From NCBI RefSeq assembly GCF_013359755.1, contig NZ_JABMCJ010000069.1, positions 1 to 64,000 of the forward strand: a stretch of 64,000 bases of DNA, read 5' to 3'. The notes beneath the pieces were generated by a model. That model made no database searches. It was given only the letters and a program-made list of their open reading frames with translations, and had not been told where the DNA came from. The DNA is from Tardiphaga robiniae (GTDB taxonomy: Bacteria; Pseudomonadota; Alphaproteobacteria; Rhizobiales; Xanthobacteraceae). Both the position numbers and the translations under genes were made by a program. Shown here one piece after another: positions 29,244 to 38,110 of this stretch; the first letter of the stretch is position 1; every line of letters begins with the position of its first letter.

Positions 29244-30233
29244 ATGCTTGATCATTCGTCCACAACTGTCGCCACTCACCCCCTGACTGAAATGCTCCGG
29301 GGCTTGAAGATTGAGGGCGTCGATTACGTCCGCTGCCGCATGACCGAGCCATGGGGGCTGGTATTCCCGGCACGGCCGAAGGCGCAATTCCACTTCGTCG
29401 CCGAACGCGGCTGCTGGCTGCGAACTCTTGATAACGCGTGGGTCCGCCTTGAACCAGGTGATGCGGTCCTGCTGCCGCGCGGCGCGGAACATGCGCTGGC
29501 GAGTTCACCCGATGCCTTCCCGGCACCGGTCGAGAATTGCCAGTTCGAGCCGGTTTGCTGCGGCATCCTCGACACCTGCAGCGGCGGCAACAGGAATGGC
29601 GAAGAGACCGTGCTGTTCGGTGCCGGCATGACCTTCAACCTCGACAGCCAGCATCCGTTACTTCTGATGATGCCTGAGCTGATGCAGATGCACGAACTTG
29701 CCACCGACGAGCCCGCCATCCCGCATCTGCTTGAGGCCATGACGTCCGAACTAGCGCTGGATCGCGTCGGTGCCGGCGGCATGCTGACGCGGCTGGCCGA
29801 TGTCGTCGCCGCGGCACTGATCCGCAACTGGGTAGAGAAGGGCTGCGGCTCTGACGGTTGGGTCGCAGCCGCGCGCGACCCCGGTATCGGGCGAGTTCTC
29901 GCCGCGATCCACCGCGATCCGACCAGGGACTGGACCGTCGAGGCGCTGGCGAACGTCATGCATGCATCACGTTCGGCGTTCGCATTGCGCTTCGCCAATG
30001 TCGTCGGCCAGACACCGGCCCGTTACGTCGCGCAATTGCGGATGCAGGAAGCAAAGCAGTGGCTCGTACGCGACCGCCTGAAGATCGCGGTCGTCGCACG
30101 TCGGCTTGGCTATGAATCGGAAGCAGCGTTCAGCCGCGCCTTCAAGCGCATCATCGGCGCGCCACCGAGCCATTTTCGCGCGACACTGACTGCTGCCTCC
30201 AGCGGCGAACAGCCAGGTTCGACAGCGCCCTAA
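29244..30233 (+). CDS. AraC family transcriptional regulator (cupin_6 type)
   Basis: 329 residues from the ATG at 29244. The N-terminal half is a cupin-like sensor (WGLVFPARPKAQFHFVAERGCWL, GDAVLLPRGAEHAL), as in AraC regulators of the cupin_6 type. The C-terminal about 100 residues hold two helix-turn-helix motifs (VEALANVMHASRSAFALRF; KIAVVARRLGYESEAAFSRAFKR). It probably controls the divergent MFS exporter. The ribosome binding site is weak, and an internal ATG nearby is possible. Confidence 0.87.
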   Translation: MLDHSSTTVATHPLTEMLRGLKIEGVDYVRCRMTEPWGLVFPARPKAQFHFVAERGCWLRTLDNAWVRLEPGDAVLLPRGAEHALASSPDAFPAPVENCQFEPVCCGILDTCSGGNRNGEETVLFGAGMTFNLDSQHPLLLMMPELMQMHELATDEPAIPHLLEAMTSELALDRVGAGGMLTRLADVVAAALIRNWVEKGCGSDGWVAAARDPGIGRVLAAIHRDPTRDWTVEALANVMHASRSAFALRFANVVGQTPARYVAQLRMQEAKQWLVRDRLKIAVVARRLGYESEAAFSRAFKRIIGAPPSHFRATLTAASSGEQPGSTAP

Positions 30234-30424
30234 GCGGCGATATCGAGATTGCCGCCGACGCCTGCGCCGAGATTGGCCTGCGATGCCTGCTGCGCGCCGC
30301 CTAGCAGTGTCAACACGGTGTTCTTTTCCATGTCGGCATTCGACTTCATGATCGAGGTGGCGATCTGCGACTGCGTTCCCGCCGCCTTCATGGCAAGCGC
30401 GCTGGCGACCAAGGCCATATCCAT
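30230..30424 (-). CDS. YjfB family small protein (putative motility protein)
   Basis: 64 residues, Ala/Met-rich, without signal peptide. The start MDMALVASALAMKAAGTQSQ resembles the YjfB family (PF14070), called putative motility proteins only by association. Function unknown. Its stop overlaps the AraC gene's end on the other strand by 4 bp. Confidence 0.65.
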   Translation of the reverse strand: MDMALVASALAMKAAGTQSQIATSIMKSNADMEKNTVLTLLGGAQQASQANLGAGVGGNLDIAA

Positions 30425-30495
30425 AGAGATACTCCGTAACGTCGTACCGCCGGTATAGCGATGCGGGGTTAACGAATGTTGACCTCGTGCAACAA

Positions 30496-31347
30496 TCAGC
30501 CAGCATTCGCCCGAAATGCTGCGCCCAGCGTGCGCAGCGCGCCGCGCGCCCTCGCATCAGTGAGGCTGGAATGCAGCATCGTCTCGGCATCCTGCAATTT
30601 CGGCAGACCGAGGCGCGGGCCAAGATCGATGCTGCCGGCGGGAGCAACACGGCGGACCAGCGCACCAACGGCGAGACCGGCGGAGATCGCCGCGCCGATA
30701 GTGGCAACACCGCCGCCAACGAAGGCTTCGGTCCACGGAATACCAGCCCCATCGAGCGCCGCAATCGCCGCCGAACGGACCGTACATGGCGCGGACTGCG
30801 CCGCGAGTCGCAGCGGCTCACCGGGCGCGTGCCGAAAATCCAGCGTGCCCATCCAGCCAAATGGTTCTTCCATCAAGACCTCGCCGTCACCACGTCGCCT
30901 GTCGATCCGCAACACGATCGCCGCATCGAGATCGCCAGCATCATAGGCCGACAGCAGGACCCGCGATGACTCGATCCGCAATTCGATCACCAGCGACGGA
31001 TCGGTCGCGCTCATGCGTTTCAATACGTCGGCAAGATCGGCGCCGACGAGATGATGGCTGATCCCCACCACGAGACGCCGCCGCTCCGCAGCGAATGAGC
31101 CAATGGCCGACTGATGCGCCGCGACGAGATTTCGCGCGGAGGCCAGAAAAGCCGCCCCCTCCGCCGACAGGCGCACCAACCGCGGCGTTCGCTCCAGCAG
31201 GCGCTTGCCCAGCCCGCTTTCCAGCCGCTTGATCTTCAGGCTGATCGCCGACTGCGTGCTTCCCATCGCCTCGGCGGCGCGGGTGAAGCTGGTGAGATCG
31301 GCCACCAGCACGAAGGCCTGCACGGCCTCGATATCGAGCGCTTTCAT
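30496..31347 (-). CDS. LysR family transcriptional regulator
   Basis: 283 residues. The N-terminal winged helix (about 5-63; VADLTSFTRAAEAMGSTQSAISLKIKRLE) is followed by a periplasmic-binding-like effector domain. It is divergent from the tautomerase gene, with a perfect 8-8-8 inverted repeat starting 10 bp before its own start codon, so autoregulation together with control of the tautomerase is likely. The effector is unknown. Confidence 0.9.
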   Translation of the reverse strand: MKALDIEAVQAFVLVADLTSFTRAAEAMGSTQSAISLKIKRLESGLGKRLLERTPRLVRLSAEGAAFLASARNLVAAHQSAIGSFAAERRRLVVGISHHLVGADLADVLKRMSATDPSLVIELRIESSRVLLSAYDAGDLDAAIVLRIDRRRGDGEVLMEEPFGWMGTLDFRHAPGEPLRLAAQSAPCTVRSAAIAALDGAGIPWTEAFVGGGVATIGAAISAGLAVGALVRRVAPAGSIDLGPRLGLPKLQDAETMLHSSLTDARARGALRTLGAAFRANAG

Positions 31348-31356
31348 CGACCAATC

Positions 31357-31380
31357 ATTTCAATATGACATCATTGAAAT
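31357..31380. promoter_or_regulatory. Candidate LysR operator
   Basis: Perfect inverted repeat ATTTCAAT-N8-ATTGAAAT in the divergent LysR/tautomerase region. Its size and dyad fit a LysR recognition site (TTCAA...TTGAA core containing T-N11-A), and its position next to the LysR start suits autorepression. Confidence 0.6.
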
Positions 31381-31456
31381 ATTATTTCATACGATTTTCC
31401 AATGATCAATATGGGATTAGGTTTGCTGCATCGGATTTGAACGACAGGAGACCACC

Positions 31457-31840
31457 ATGCCGCTGGTTCGCATTTCACTGAAGAAGGGCAAGCCCGCCGC
31501 CTATCGGGAGACAATCGCCGAAGGCGTCTATCAGGCGCTGCGCGAGACCTTCAACGTCCCGGAGGGCGACCGGTTCGTCACCATCTCGGAGCACGAGGAT
31601 GGCACTTTCATCTATGATCCGAATTATCTCGGCATTCGCCGGACCGATGATCTGGTCATCATCCAGTTGACGGTGAGTAACACTCGTCCGCGTGAGCAGA
31701 AGCAGGCGCTCTACAAACGGATCGTCGAGAAGTTGACTGACAGACCGGGCCTGCGGCCCGAAGACGTCTTCATCAACCTCGTCGAAGTGCTGCCCGAGAA
31801 CTGGTCGTTCGGCAACGGCGTGGCGCAGTACGTGACATGA
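31457..31840 (+). CDS. Tautomerase family protein
   Basis: 127 residues, beginning Met-Pro so that Pro becomes the N-terminal catalytic base after Met removal, as in 4-oxalocrotonate tautomerase relatives. The domain is about twice the 62-residue 4-OT subunit, as in the cis-CaaD/MSAD-like and PptA-like groups. Arg residues in the conserved region (SNTRPREQKQALYKRIVEKL) could bind a carboxylate. The substrate is unknown. It is divergent from its likely LysR regulator. Confidence 0.87.
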   Translation: MPLVRISLKKGKPAAYRETIAEGVYQALRETFNVPEGDRFVTISEHEDGTFIYDPNYLGIRRTDDLVIIQLTVSNTRPREQKQALYKRIVEKLTDRPGLRPEDVFINLVEVLPENWSFGNGVAQYVT

Positions 31841-31950
31841 TTACGCAGCGCGAGACATTGATGGCGCATCTGTGCGGAGTCGGCATGGGCATGGCGATGA
31901 TCGTCGGGATGCTGCCGGCGGTGACGAAGCTGATGCGGATGTTGATTTAA
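31837..31950 (+). CDS. Possible small hydrophobic protein, 37 aa
   Basis: A 37-codon frame begins in an ATGA overlap with the tautomerase stop and ends TAA at 31950. It is rich in Met, Gly, Leu and Val, with one likely membrane helix (about 12-28) and short charged ends. The overlap allows coupled translation. Nothing similar is known to me; chance is a real alternative because GC-rich DNA gives such frames often. Confidence 0.35.
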   Translation: MITQRETLMAHLCGVGMGMAMIVGMLPAVTKLMRMLI

Positions 31951-31979
31951 CTTGGTCGCGAGGCCAACCACACACACCG

Positions 31980-32067
31980 TCGTCATCCGCGGGCTTGACC
32001 CGCGGATCCATCCTTCTTCCTTGCATGCGTAAAGGTGGATTGCCGGGTCAAGCCAGTCAATGACAGC
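31980..32067. repeat. Dispersed repeat with CCGCGGGCTTGACCCGCGG palindrome
   Basis: CGTCATCCGCGGGCTTGACC...GGATCCATC at the left (internal arms ATCCGCGGG/CCCGCGGAT) and GGATTGCCGGGTCAAGCC...CAATGACAG at the right. It is a degenerate copy of a common Bradyrhizobium-type intergenic repeat. It separates the convergent tautomerase and 3-hydroxyacyl-CoA dehydrogenase genes. Confidence 0.75.
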
Positions 32068-32098
32068 GTTCTATCTTAAAAAAGACGAGCGCTTCGTC

Positions 32099-32980
32099 TT
32101 AGCGCGTCGGGATCGGCTTCTCGCCGCGATAGTCGTAGAAACCGCGCTGGGTCTTGCGACCGAGCCAGCCGGCTTCGACATATTTCACCAGCAGCGGGCA
32201 CGGCCGATACTTGGAGTCGGCAAGGCCTTCATGCAGCACCTGCATGATCGACAGACACGTATCGAGGCCGATGAAATCGGCGAGTTCGAGCGGCCCCATC
32301 GGGTGATGCGCACCGAGCTTCATCGCCGCATCGATGGCTTCGACATTGCCGACGCCTTCATACAGCGTGTAGATCGCCTCGTTGATCATCGGCAAAAGAA
32401 TACGATTGACGATGAAGGCCGGGAAATCTTCCGAGACGGCGATCTGCTTGCCGAGCCTCGTGACGAAGTCCTTGGACGCGTCGAAGGTCGCGTCATCGGT
32501 GGCAATGCCGCGGATCAGTTCGACCAGCTCCATCAACGGCACCGGATTCATGAAGTGAATGCCGATGAACTTCTCGGGACGGTCGGTCGACGCGGCGAGG
32601 CGCGTGATCGAGATCGACGATGTGTTGGAGGCGATGATTGCCTCCGGCTTCAACACGGCGCAGAGATCGTGGAAGATCTTGCGCTTGATCTCTTCCTTCT
32701 CGACGGCGGATTCGATCACGAGATCGCAATCGGCAAGGCCGTCCATCGTGTCCGACGAGGTGATGCGATCCAGCGCGGCCTTGCGTGCATCCTCGGTGAT
32801 GACCTTCTTCGACACCTGACGCGACAGGTTGCCGTTGATCGTCGCCATGGCAGACTTCAGGCGGTCGGCAGAGACATCGTTCAGCACAACTTCGAGGCCG
32901 CCCAATGCAGCCACATGCGCAATGCCATTGCCCATCTGGCCCGAGCCGATCACGCCGACTTTCTTGATCATAACCGCCAT
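32099..32980 (-). CDS. 3-hydroxybutyryl-CoA / 3-hydroxyacyl-CoA dehydrogenase
   Basis: NAD-dependent oxidation or reduction of short-chain 3-hydroxyacyl-CoA, in fatty-acid or butyrate metabolism. The 293-residue length is typical. The Rossmann motif GVIGSGQMGNGIA follows the start closely, and the catalytic region SNTSSISITRLA, GIHFMNPVPLMELVE (His-Glu pair) is intact. The preferred start MAVMIKK is at 32980; a further in-frame ATG at 33004 is possible. It follows the etfB-etfA genes with a terminator hairpin between, a common linkage. Confidence 0.92.
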   Translation of the reverse strand: MAVMIKKVGVIGSGQMGNGIAHVAALGGLEVVLNDVSADRLKSAMATINGNLSRQVSKKVITEDARKAALDRITSSDTMDGLADCDLVIESAVEKEEIKRKIFHDLCAVLKPEAIIASNTSSISITRLAASTDRPEKFIGIHFMNPVPLMELVELIRGIATDDATFDASKDFVTRLGKQIAVSEDFPAFIVNRILLPMINEAIYTLYEGVGNVEAIDAAMKLGAHHPMGPLELADFIGLDTCLSIMQVLHEGLADSKYRPCPLLVKYVEAGWLGRKTQRGFYDYRGEKPIPTR

Positions 32981-33049
32981 CTTGCTTGTCATCTCTGGGA
33001 ACACGCCGCCCGCGCATGCCGCGTTCGGAAAGCTATCTTTACATAAAAT

Positions 33050-33078
33050 ATCGGCCGGAGTCAGTCACTCCGGCCGAT
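33050..33078 (-). terminator. etfBA terminator
   Basis: Perfect 12-bp inverted repeat (ATCGGCCGGAGT / ACTCCGGCCGAT) with a 5-nt loop. On the minus strand it is followed by a U-rich tract (ATTTTATG). It lies 69 bp past the etfA stop and before the dehydrogenase gene. Confidence 0.75.
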
Positions 33079-33147
33079 GTCGTTAATTGAGGCGCAAAGC
33101 CCTAATTCAGCAAGGCCTTATTTGCCAAATCCTTGCCTGCCGGGCCT

Positions 33148-34083
33148 CTACTTGCCGAGTGCTTCGGTCAGCTCCGGCACGGCCTGGTAGAGGTCGGCGA
33201 CCAGGCCATAATCGGCGACCTGGAAGATCGGCGCGTCTTCGTCCTTGTTGATCGCGACGATCACCTTGGAGTCCTTCATACCGGCGAGATGCTGGATCGC
33301 GCCGGAAATGCCGATGGCGATATACAGCTCCGGAGCCACGACCTTGCCGGTCTGGCCGACCTGCCAGTCGTTCGGGGCATAACCGGCATCCACCGCGGCG
33401 CGCGAGGCGCCGACACCGGCGCCGAGCTTGTCGGCGAGCGGCTCGATGTATTTGGCAAAGTTCTCGCGGCTCTGCATGGCACGGCCACCGGACACGATGA
33501 TCTTCGCCGAGGTCAGTTCCGGACGATCGCTCTTGGCCATGTCCTCGCCGACGAAGGTCGACAAACCCGGATTCTCGGCCGTCTTGGCGTCTTCCACCGC
33601 CGCGCTGCCGCCTTCACCGGCTGCACCGAAGGTCGAGGTACGCACCGTAATGACCTTCTTGGCATCCTTGGACTTCACGGTCTGGATCGCGTTACCGGCA
33701 TAGATCGGACGCTCATAGGTGTCGGGTGCGATGACCTTGGTGATTTCCGACACCTGCATCACGTCGAGCAGAGCGGCGACGCGCGGCATCACATTCTTCG
33801 AGCGCGTGGTCGCAGCGGCGATCAGCACGTCATAGGCGGGCGCCAGCGACACGATCAGCGCGGCCAGCGGCTCGGCGAGATCGTGGGCATAGGAGGCGTC
33901 GTCGGCGAGCAGCACCTTGGTGACGCCCTGCAGCTTGGCGGCAGCTTCCGCGGCCGGCTTCGCATTCTGGCCGGCAACGAGGATGTGCACCTCGCCGCCG
34001 ATTTGGGTGGCAGCGGTGAGCGCCTTGTTGGTGGAGTCCTTCAGGGTGGCGTTGTCGTGATCGGCAAGCAGCAATGTCGGCAT
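33148..34083 (-). CDS. etfA: Electron transfer flavoprotein alpha subunit
   Basis: With EtfB it forms the FAD-containing heterodimer that takes electrons from acyl-CoA and other dehydrogenases and passes them to ETF-ubiquinone oxidoreductase. The 311-residue protein has the C-terminal FAD-binding signature region ([46 protein letters not shown]). Its ATG overlaps the etfB stop by one base (TAATG), so the genes are translationally coupled. Confidence 0.95.
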   Translation of the reverse strand: MPTLLLADHDNATLKDSTNKALTAATQIGGEVHILVAGQNAKPAAEAAAKLQGVTKVLLADDASYAHDLAEPLAALIVSLAPAYDVLIAAATTRSKNVMPRVAALLDVMQVSEITKVIAPDTYERPIYAGNAIQTVKSKDAKKVITVRTSTFGAAGEGGSAAVEDAKTAENPGLSTFVGEDMAKSDRPELTSAKIIVSGGRAMQSRENFAKYIEPLADKLGAGVGASRAAVDAGYAPNDWQVGQTGKVVAPELYIAIGISGAIQHLAGMKDSKVIVAINKDEDAPIFQVADYGLVADLYQAVPELTEALGK

Positions 34084-34832
34084 TAGAGCACCCCGGCTTC
34101 AGTCTTGAGTTTCGATACCAGTTCGGCGACGTCCTTGACCTTGACGCCGGCCTTGCGGCCGCCCGGTTCGCTGGTCTTGATGATCTCGAGACGCGGAGAG
34201 ATATCGACGCCGTAACCATCGGCGGTCTTCTCGTCGATCGGCTTCTTCTTCGCCTTCATGATGTTCGGCAGCGATGCGTAGCGCGGCTCGTTCAGACGAA
34301 GATCGGTGGTAACGATCGCCGGTCCCTTGAGCTTGACGGTCTGCAGACCGCCATCGACTTCACGGGTCACGGTGACCTCGTCGCCTTCGACAGCCAGCTT
34401 GTTGGCGAAGGTCGCCTGCGGCCAGCCGAGCAGCGCGGCCAGCATCTGGCCGGTCTGGTTGGCGTCGTCGTCGATCGCCTGCTTGCCGAGGATCACCAGG
34501 CCGGGCTTTTCCTCATCGGCGACAGCCTTGAGGATCTTCGCCACGGCGAGCGGCTCGACGGTGCCTTCAACCTTGACGAGGATGCCACGGTCCGCGCCCA
34601 TCGCGAGGCCGGTGCGGAGGGTTTCGGACGCCTGTGCGGGACCGATCGAGACCACGACCACCTCGGTTGCCTTGCCGGCCTCTTTCAGGCGCAGGGCTTC
34701 CTCGACAGCGATTTCGTCGAACGGATTCATCGACATCTTGACGTTGGACAGTTCGACGCCCGATCCGTCGCTCTTGACGCGAACCTTGACGTTGTAATCG
34801 ACCACCCGTTTGACCGCGACCAGAACCTTCAT
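34083..34832 (-). CDS. etfB: Electron transfer flavoprotein beta subunit
   Basis: 249-residue AMP-binding partner of EtfA. Features: [20 protein letters not shown] start, [16 protein letters not shown], the GADRGI motif, the ETF-beta signature near [31 protein letters not shown] (shown here in part) and the [11 protein letters not shown] loop. No flavodoxin or fix-type extension suggests nitrogen-fixation EtfB (FixA); this is the housekeeping form. Confidence 0.95.
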   Translation of the reverse strand: MKVLVAVKRVVDYNVKVRVKSDGSGVELSNVKMSMNPFDEIAVEEALRLKEAGKATEVVVVSIGPAQASETLRTGLAMGADRGILVKVEGTVEPLAVAKILKAVADEEKPGLVILGKQAIDDDANQTGQMLAALLGWPQATFANKLAVEGDEVTVTREVDGGLQTVKLKGPAIVTTDLRLNEPRYASLPNIMKAKKKPIDEKTADGYGVDISPRLEIIKTSEPGGRKAGVKVKDVAELVSKLKTEAGVL

Positions 34833-34970
34833 CGATCCTCTTTCGTGTGAGTTTTATTGTTTCAGAGCTTGCTCGGAAGCTTGGGCGCGGAACCTAAAGC
34901 CCCTGCCACACGGGGTCAACGCGCCAGACCCTAAAATCGAATGTCTCTAGGCCAGCCGATTTAGCCGAAA

Positions 34971-35543
34971 TTACCGGTTCTGGCCGGGCACCCAGAGCAC
35001 ATCGCCGGCACCATTGTCGTTCTGCGAGCGGCTGGCGACGAACAGGAAGTCCGACAGCCGGTTCATATACTGGATACCAGCATCCGAGACCGGCTCATCG
35101 GGCTGAGCGGCGAGTTCCACTATGATCCGTTCCGCACGGCGGCAGATCGTCCGGGCGACGTGAAGGTGAGCGGCGGCAGGAGTTCCGCCAGGCAAAACAA
35201 ACGAGGTCAGATCGGCCAGCGGCGCGTTGAGCATGTCAATATCGTTCTCCAACCGCTCGACCTGACTCGCCAGCAGGCGCAGCCGCTCGGCCTTGCCCTC
35301 GCGCTGCGGAACCGCGAGATCAGCCCCGAGATCGAACAGATCGTTCTGGATCAGCCCGAGCATCGCATCTAGGGACCGCGCATGGGCGAGATGCAGCCGC
35401 ACCACGCCGATCGCCGCATTGGTCTCATCCACGGTTCCATAGGCGCTGACGCGGAGATCATATTTCGGCCGACGCTCGCCGGTGCCGAGAGCTGTCGTGC
35501 CGTCATCGCCAGTGCGGGTGTAGATGCGGTTGAGAACGACCAT
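34971..35543 (-). CDS. Corrinoid adenosyltransferase, PduO type
   Basis: 190-residue ATP:cob(I)alamin adenosyltransferase that makes adenosylcobalamin. The N-terminal ATP motif YTRTGDDGTTALGTGERRPK and the conserved DETNAAIG and RTICRRAERIIVEL segments define the PduO type, distinct from CobA. Cytoplasmic and usually trimeric. It is followed upstream (35577) by a small membrane protein gene on the same strand, 33 bp away. Confidence 0.93.
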   Translation of the reverse strand: MVVLNRIYTRTGDDGTTALGTGERRPKYDLRVSAYGTVDETNAAIGVVRLHLAHARSLDAMLGLIQNDLFDLGADLAVPQREGKAERLRLLASQVERLENDIDMLNAPLADLTSFVLPGGTPAAAHLHVARTICRRAERIIVELAAQPDEPVSDAGIQYMNRLSDFLFVASRSQNDNGAGDVLWVPGQNR

Positions 35544-35576
35544 TGAATTGATCCAGCGCCGGTTAAGGAATTTGCG

Positions 35577-35771
35577 TCAGCGGCCCATCGCCCAGACGGT
35601 GGCCATGGTGAGGATAATGGCGACGAATTGCAGAACCACGCGCCACCGCATCAGCTTCTGCGAGCGATCAGGCGAGCCGCCGCGCATCATGTTGAACAGG
35701 CCGAGCAGCAGGACCAGCGCAACGGCGCCGACCGCGATGGGGAGGATAATGTTGCTGAGCGTTGACGTCAT
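35577..35771 (-). CDS. Twin transmembrane / HIG1-like small protein
   Basis: 64 residues from the ATG at 35771: two membrane helices (about 7-28 and 44-62) joined by a basic loop (GGSPDRSQKLMRWRVVLQ). This is the layout of bacterial HIG1-domain/twin transmembrane proteins; eukaryotic HIG1 proteins associate with respiratory complexes. The role here is unknown. An 8-residue longer start exists. Confidence 0.8.
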   Translation of the reverse strand: MTSTLSNIILPIAVGAVALVLLLGLFNMMRGGSPDRSQKLMRWRVVLQFVAIILTMATVWAMGR

Positions 35772-35892
35772 ATCAGCTACATAACACTGCGTCACAGGCT
35801 GCGCTATCGTCAGTCGTCAAAATGACACAGCGATTACGCGCGCGCCGCAATGCAACGATCTGGCTTTTTCGCGTTAGATATCAGAAGCTAAC

Positions 35893-36831
35893 ATGAGGGC
35901 CGGTGATTTGCCGGGCCGATCCCGAACCAGGTGGCACGTGGGGCAGATACGCACCGTCTACGATGTCGTGATGGACGCCTTCTATACGTTTCTTGCCGAT
36001 GACGGCTGGGCGATCGCCAGCCATATCGCTCTCTCCACCCTGATGGCGCTGTTTCCGTTCCTGATCGTGCTGGCCTCACTGGCCGGCTTTTTCGGCTCCA
36101 AGAATCTCGCCGATCAGGCCGTCGGCCTGCTGCTGGAGGTCTGGCCCGATCAGGTGGCCGGCGCACTGTCCTCGCAGATCCACGACGTGCTGACCACCAC
36201 CCGCGGCGACGCGCTCACCATCGGTCTCGTGCTCGCAGTGTATTTCGCCTCCAACGGCGTCGAGAGCCTGCGAGTCGCACTAAACCGCGCATATTCGGTG
36301 ATCGAGCTGCGGCGCTGGTACTGGTTGCGGCTGGAGTCGATCGGCTACACGCTGGTCGCTGCCGTCACTGCGCTGGCCATGGCGTTCCTGATCGTGCTCG
36401 GCCCGCTGATGCTGGAAATCGTGAGGCGCTATGTCCCGCTGATGGTCGAGAACAACGAGCGGCTGCTGACGGTGGCGCGTTACGGCATCACCATCGTCGC
36501 CATGGTGATCGCATTATTCATCCTGCATGTGTGGCTGCCGGCAGGCCGCCGGACCTTCAGTCAGATCCTGCCAGGCATCATCTTCACGATGCTGGCGTCG
36601 CTGGCCTCGGGTATCGGCTTCGGTCTTTATCTGGCGCGCTTCGCCAACAATTACGTGACGATGTATGCCGGCCTGGCATCGGTGATCATCGCGCTGGTGT
36701 TTCTGTATTTCATTGCGGCGATCTTCGTGTTTGGCGGCGAACTGAATGCCGCCATCATCAAGTCGCGGCTGCCCCACGGCGTCTCGCTTCAAGCAGCGCA
36801 GTCGCTAGCGCCCGCGGAGACACCGGTTTGA
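35893..36831 (+). CDS. YihY/BrkB family inner-membrane protein
   Basis: 312 residues with six predicted membrane segments and the family patterns AFYTFLADDGWAIASHIALSTLMALFPFL-like start (Phe-Leu-Ala-Asp-Asp-Gly) and GGELNAAIIK end. Once misnamed RNase BN; function unsettled, possibly transport or envelope integrity. Its last 74 bp overlap the 3' end of the opposite-strand histidine kinase gene. Confidence 0.88.
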   Translation: MRAGDLPGRSRTRWHVGQIRTVYDVVMDAFYTFLADDGWAIASHIALSTLMALFPFLIVLASLAGFFGSKNLADQAVGLLLEVWPDQVAGALSSQIHDVLTTTRGDALTIGLVLAVYFASNGVESLRVALNRAYSVIELRRWYWLRLESIGYTLVAAVTALAMAFLIVLGPLMLEIVRRYVPLMVENNERLLTVARYGITIVAMVIALFILHVWLPAGRRTFSQILPGIIFTMLASLASGIGFGLYLARFANNYVTMYAGLASVIIALVFLYFIAAIFVFGGELNAAIIKSRLPHGVSLQAAQSLAPAETPV

Positions 36832-38020
36832 TCAGAAACGCGTCGGCGCCCGCCTGACGCGATGCGGCTTCGTCTTCACTGCGACCGGACACGCCAATGA
36901 TCGCGACGCGGCCAGGCGGCGCCTTCAGCGCACGGATTTGTCGGATCGCCTCGACGCCATCGATACCCGGCAGCACCATGTCCATGAGCACCGCGTCGAA
37001 CGTGCCCTGCGCGACGCGCTCCGCAGCTGCTTCGCCACGACCGATGAACTCGGCCTGATGACCGAGTTCGGTGAGAATGGCATTGAGCACGACGCGACCA
37101 AACGGATTGTCCTCGACGCTCAGCACCCGCAGCGCGTCTCCCGGAGCAAAAGAAGCATCATCGGCGCTCGACATGATGGCGATCGGACCACTCGTCTTGT
37201 CGAGGCCGACCGTCAGCGTGAATACTGTCCCACCACCGCGGCTCTGCGCCACAGTGATATCGCCACCCATGGCGCGGGCGAGTTGTTTGACCGACGACAG
37301 GCCGAGGCCGGCGCCGCCAAAACGCGACGCGATCGACACATTGGCCTGCGAGAACGGTTTGAACAGCCGCTTGATCTCGGCGAGCGTGAGCCCGATGCCG
37401 CTGTCGGAAACGGTAAAAGATACGCCGACCTTGCCCGCCATGCGCACAGGCAAAACTTTCAGCGCGACATTGCCCTGCTCGGTAAATTTCACCGCATTGT
37501 CGATCAGGTTTTCCAGCGCCGCACGCAGCCGCACGGGATCGCCGATCACGAACACGGGCAGTCTGTCGGAGATCACGACCCGCGACAGCAGTCCCTTGGC
37601 AGCCGCGCGGCCCGCGAGCGAGTCACCGATGTTGCGGGCAAGCGCGCGCAGATCGAAGAAATCCTGCCGCAGTTCGAATCGGGATTTGTTGCTGCGCGCC
37701 GCATCGACGAACAATGTCGCGAGACCCGCCAGATGTTCGGCGCCAGCCTTGATCGTCTCGACCCAGCGCCGCTCACGCTCGTCGAGATCGGAGGTGGCCA
37801 GCAGATCGCTGACCGCAAGAATGCCGGTCAGCGGCGTGCGCACCTCATGGGCAAACACCGCCAGCGCGGTTTCCACCATCGTATCGGCACGCACGGACCT
37901 GCGCTTGGCGCGCGGCTTCGATGCAAGCTTCTTTACCGCACGCTTCTTGGCCACGCGCCTTTTCAGCGTTTGCTTGGTGCGCGTCCGCATCTTGCGCGGA
38001 GAGCGCGATGTCAGCGCCAT
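36758..38020 (-). CDS. Soluble hybrid histidine kinase with receiver domain
   Basis: 420 residues from the ATG at 38020. A strongly basic N-terminus (about 1-45, Lys/Arg/Ala repeats) leads straight into a HisKA domain (phosphoacceptor His58 in FAHEVRTPL), HATPase_c (N box ENLIDNAVKF, GxG boxes DSGIGLT and GGAGLGLS) and a C-terminal receiver (Asp347 in LMDMVLPG, Lys in LIKPV). There is no membrane segment, PAS or GAF domain, so the signal must come through a partner or the basic tail. No cognate regulator is adjacent. A start 18 codons upstream (38074) is possible. Confidence 0.88.
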   Translation of the reverse strand: MALTSRSPRKMRTRTKQTLKRRVAKKRAVKKLASKPRAKRRSVRADTMVETALAVFAHEVRTPLTGILAVSDLLATSDLDERERRWVETIKAGAEHLAGLATLFVDAARSNKSRFELRQDFFDLRALARNIGDSLAGRAAAKGLLSRVVISDRLPVFVIGDPVRLRAALENLIDNAVKFTEQGNVALKVLPVRMAGKVGVSFTVSDSGIGLTLAEIKRLFKPFSQANVSIASRFGGAGLGLSSVKQLARAMGGDITVAQSRGGGTVFTLTVGLDKTSGPIAIMSSADDASFAPGDALRVLSVEDNPFGRVVLNAILTELGHQAEFIGRGEAAAERVAQGTFDAVLMDMVLPGIDGVEAIRQIRALKAPPGRVAIIGVSGRSEDEAASRQAGADAFLIKPVSPRALATALLEARRRGAAAT

Positions 38021-38110
38021 ATGTTGCCCACCTGTCCCGGCGGCACCATGCCACGGCGGGGCGCGCGGAGTCACGCAGCAGGCCTGGTCCGGCTTGCGAA
38101 TTTCTTGCGG

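Noticed and set aside
32060-33046. Plus-strand 328-codon frame over the dehydrogenase gene
   Set aside because: Mirror of the minus-strand 3-hydroxyacyl-CoA dehydrogenase gene, with no family signature.
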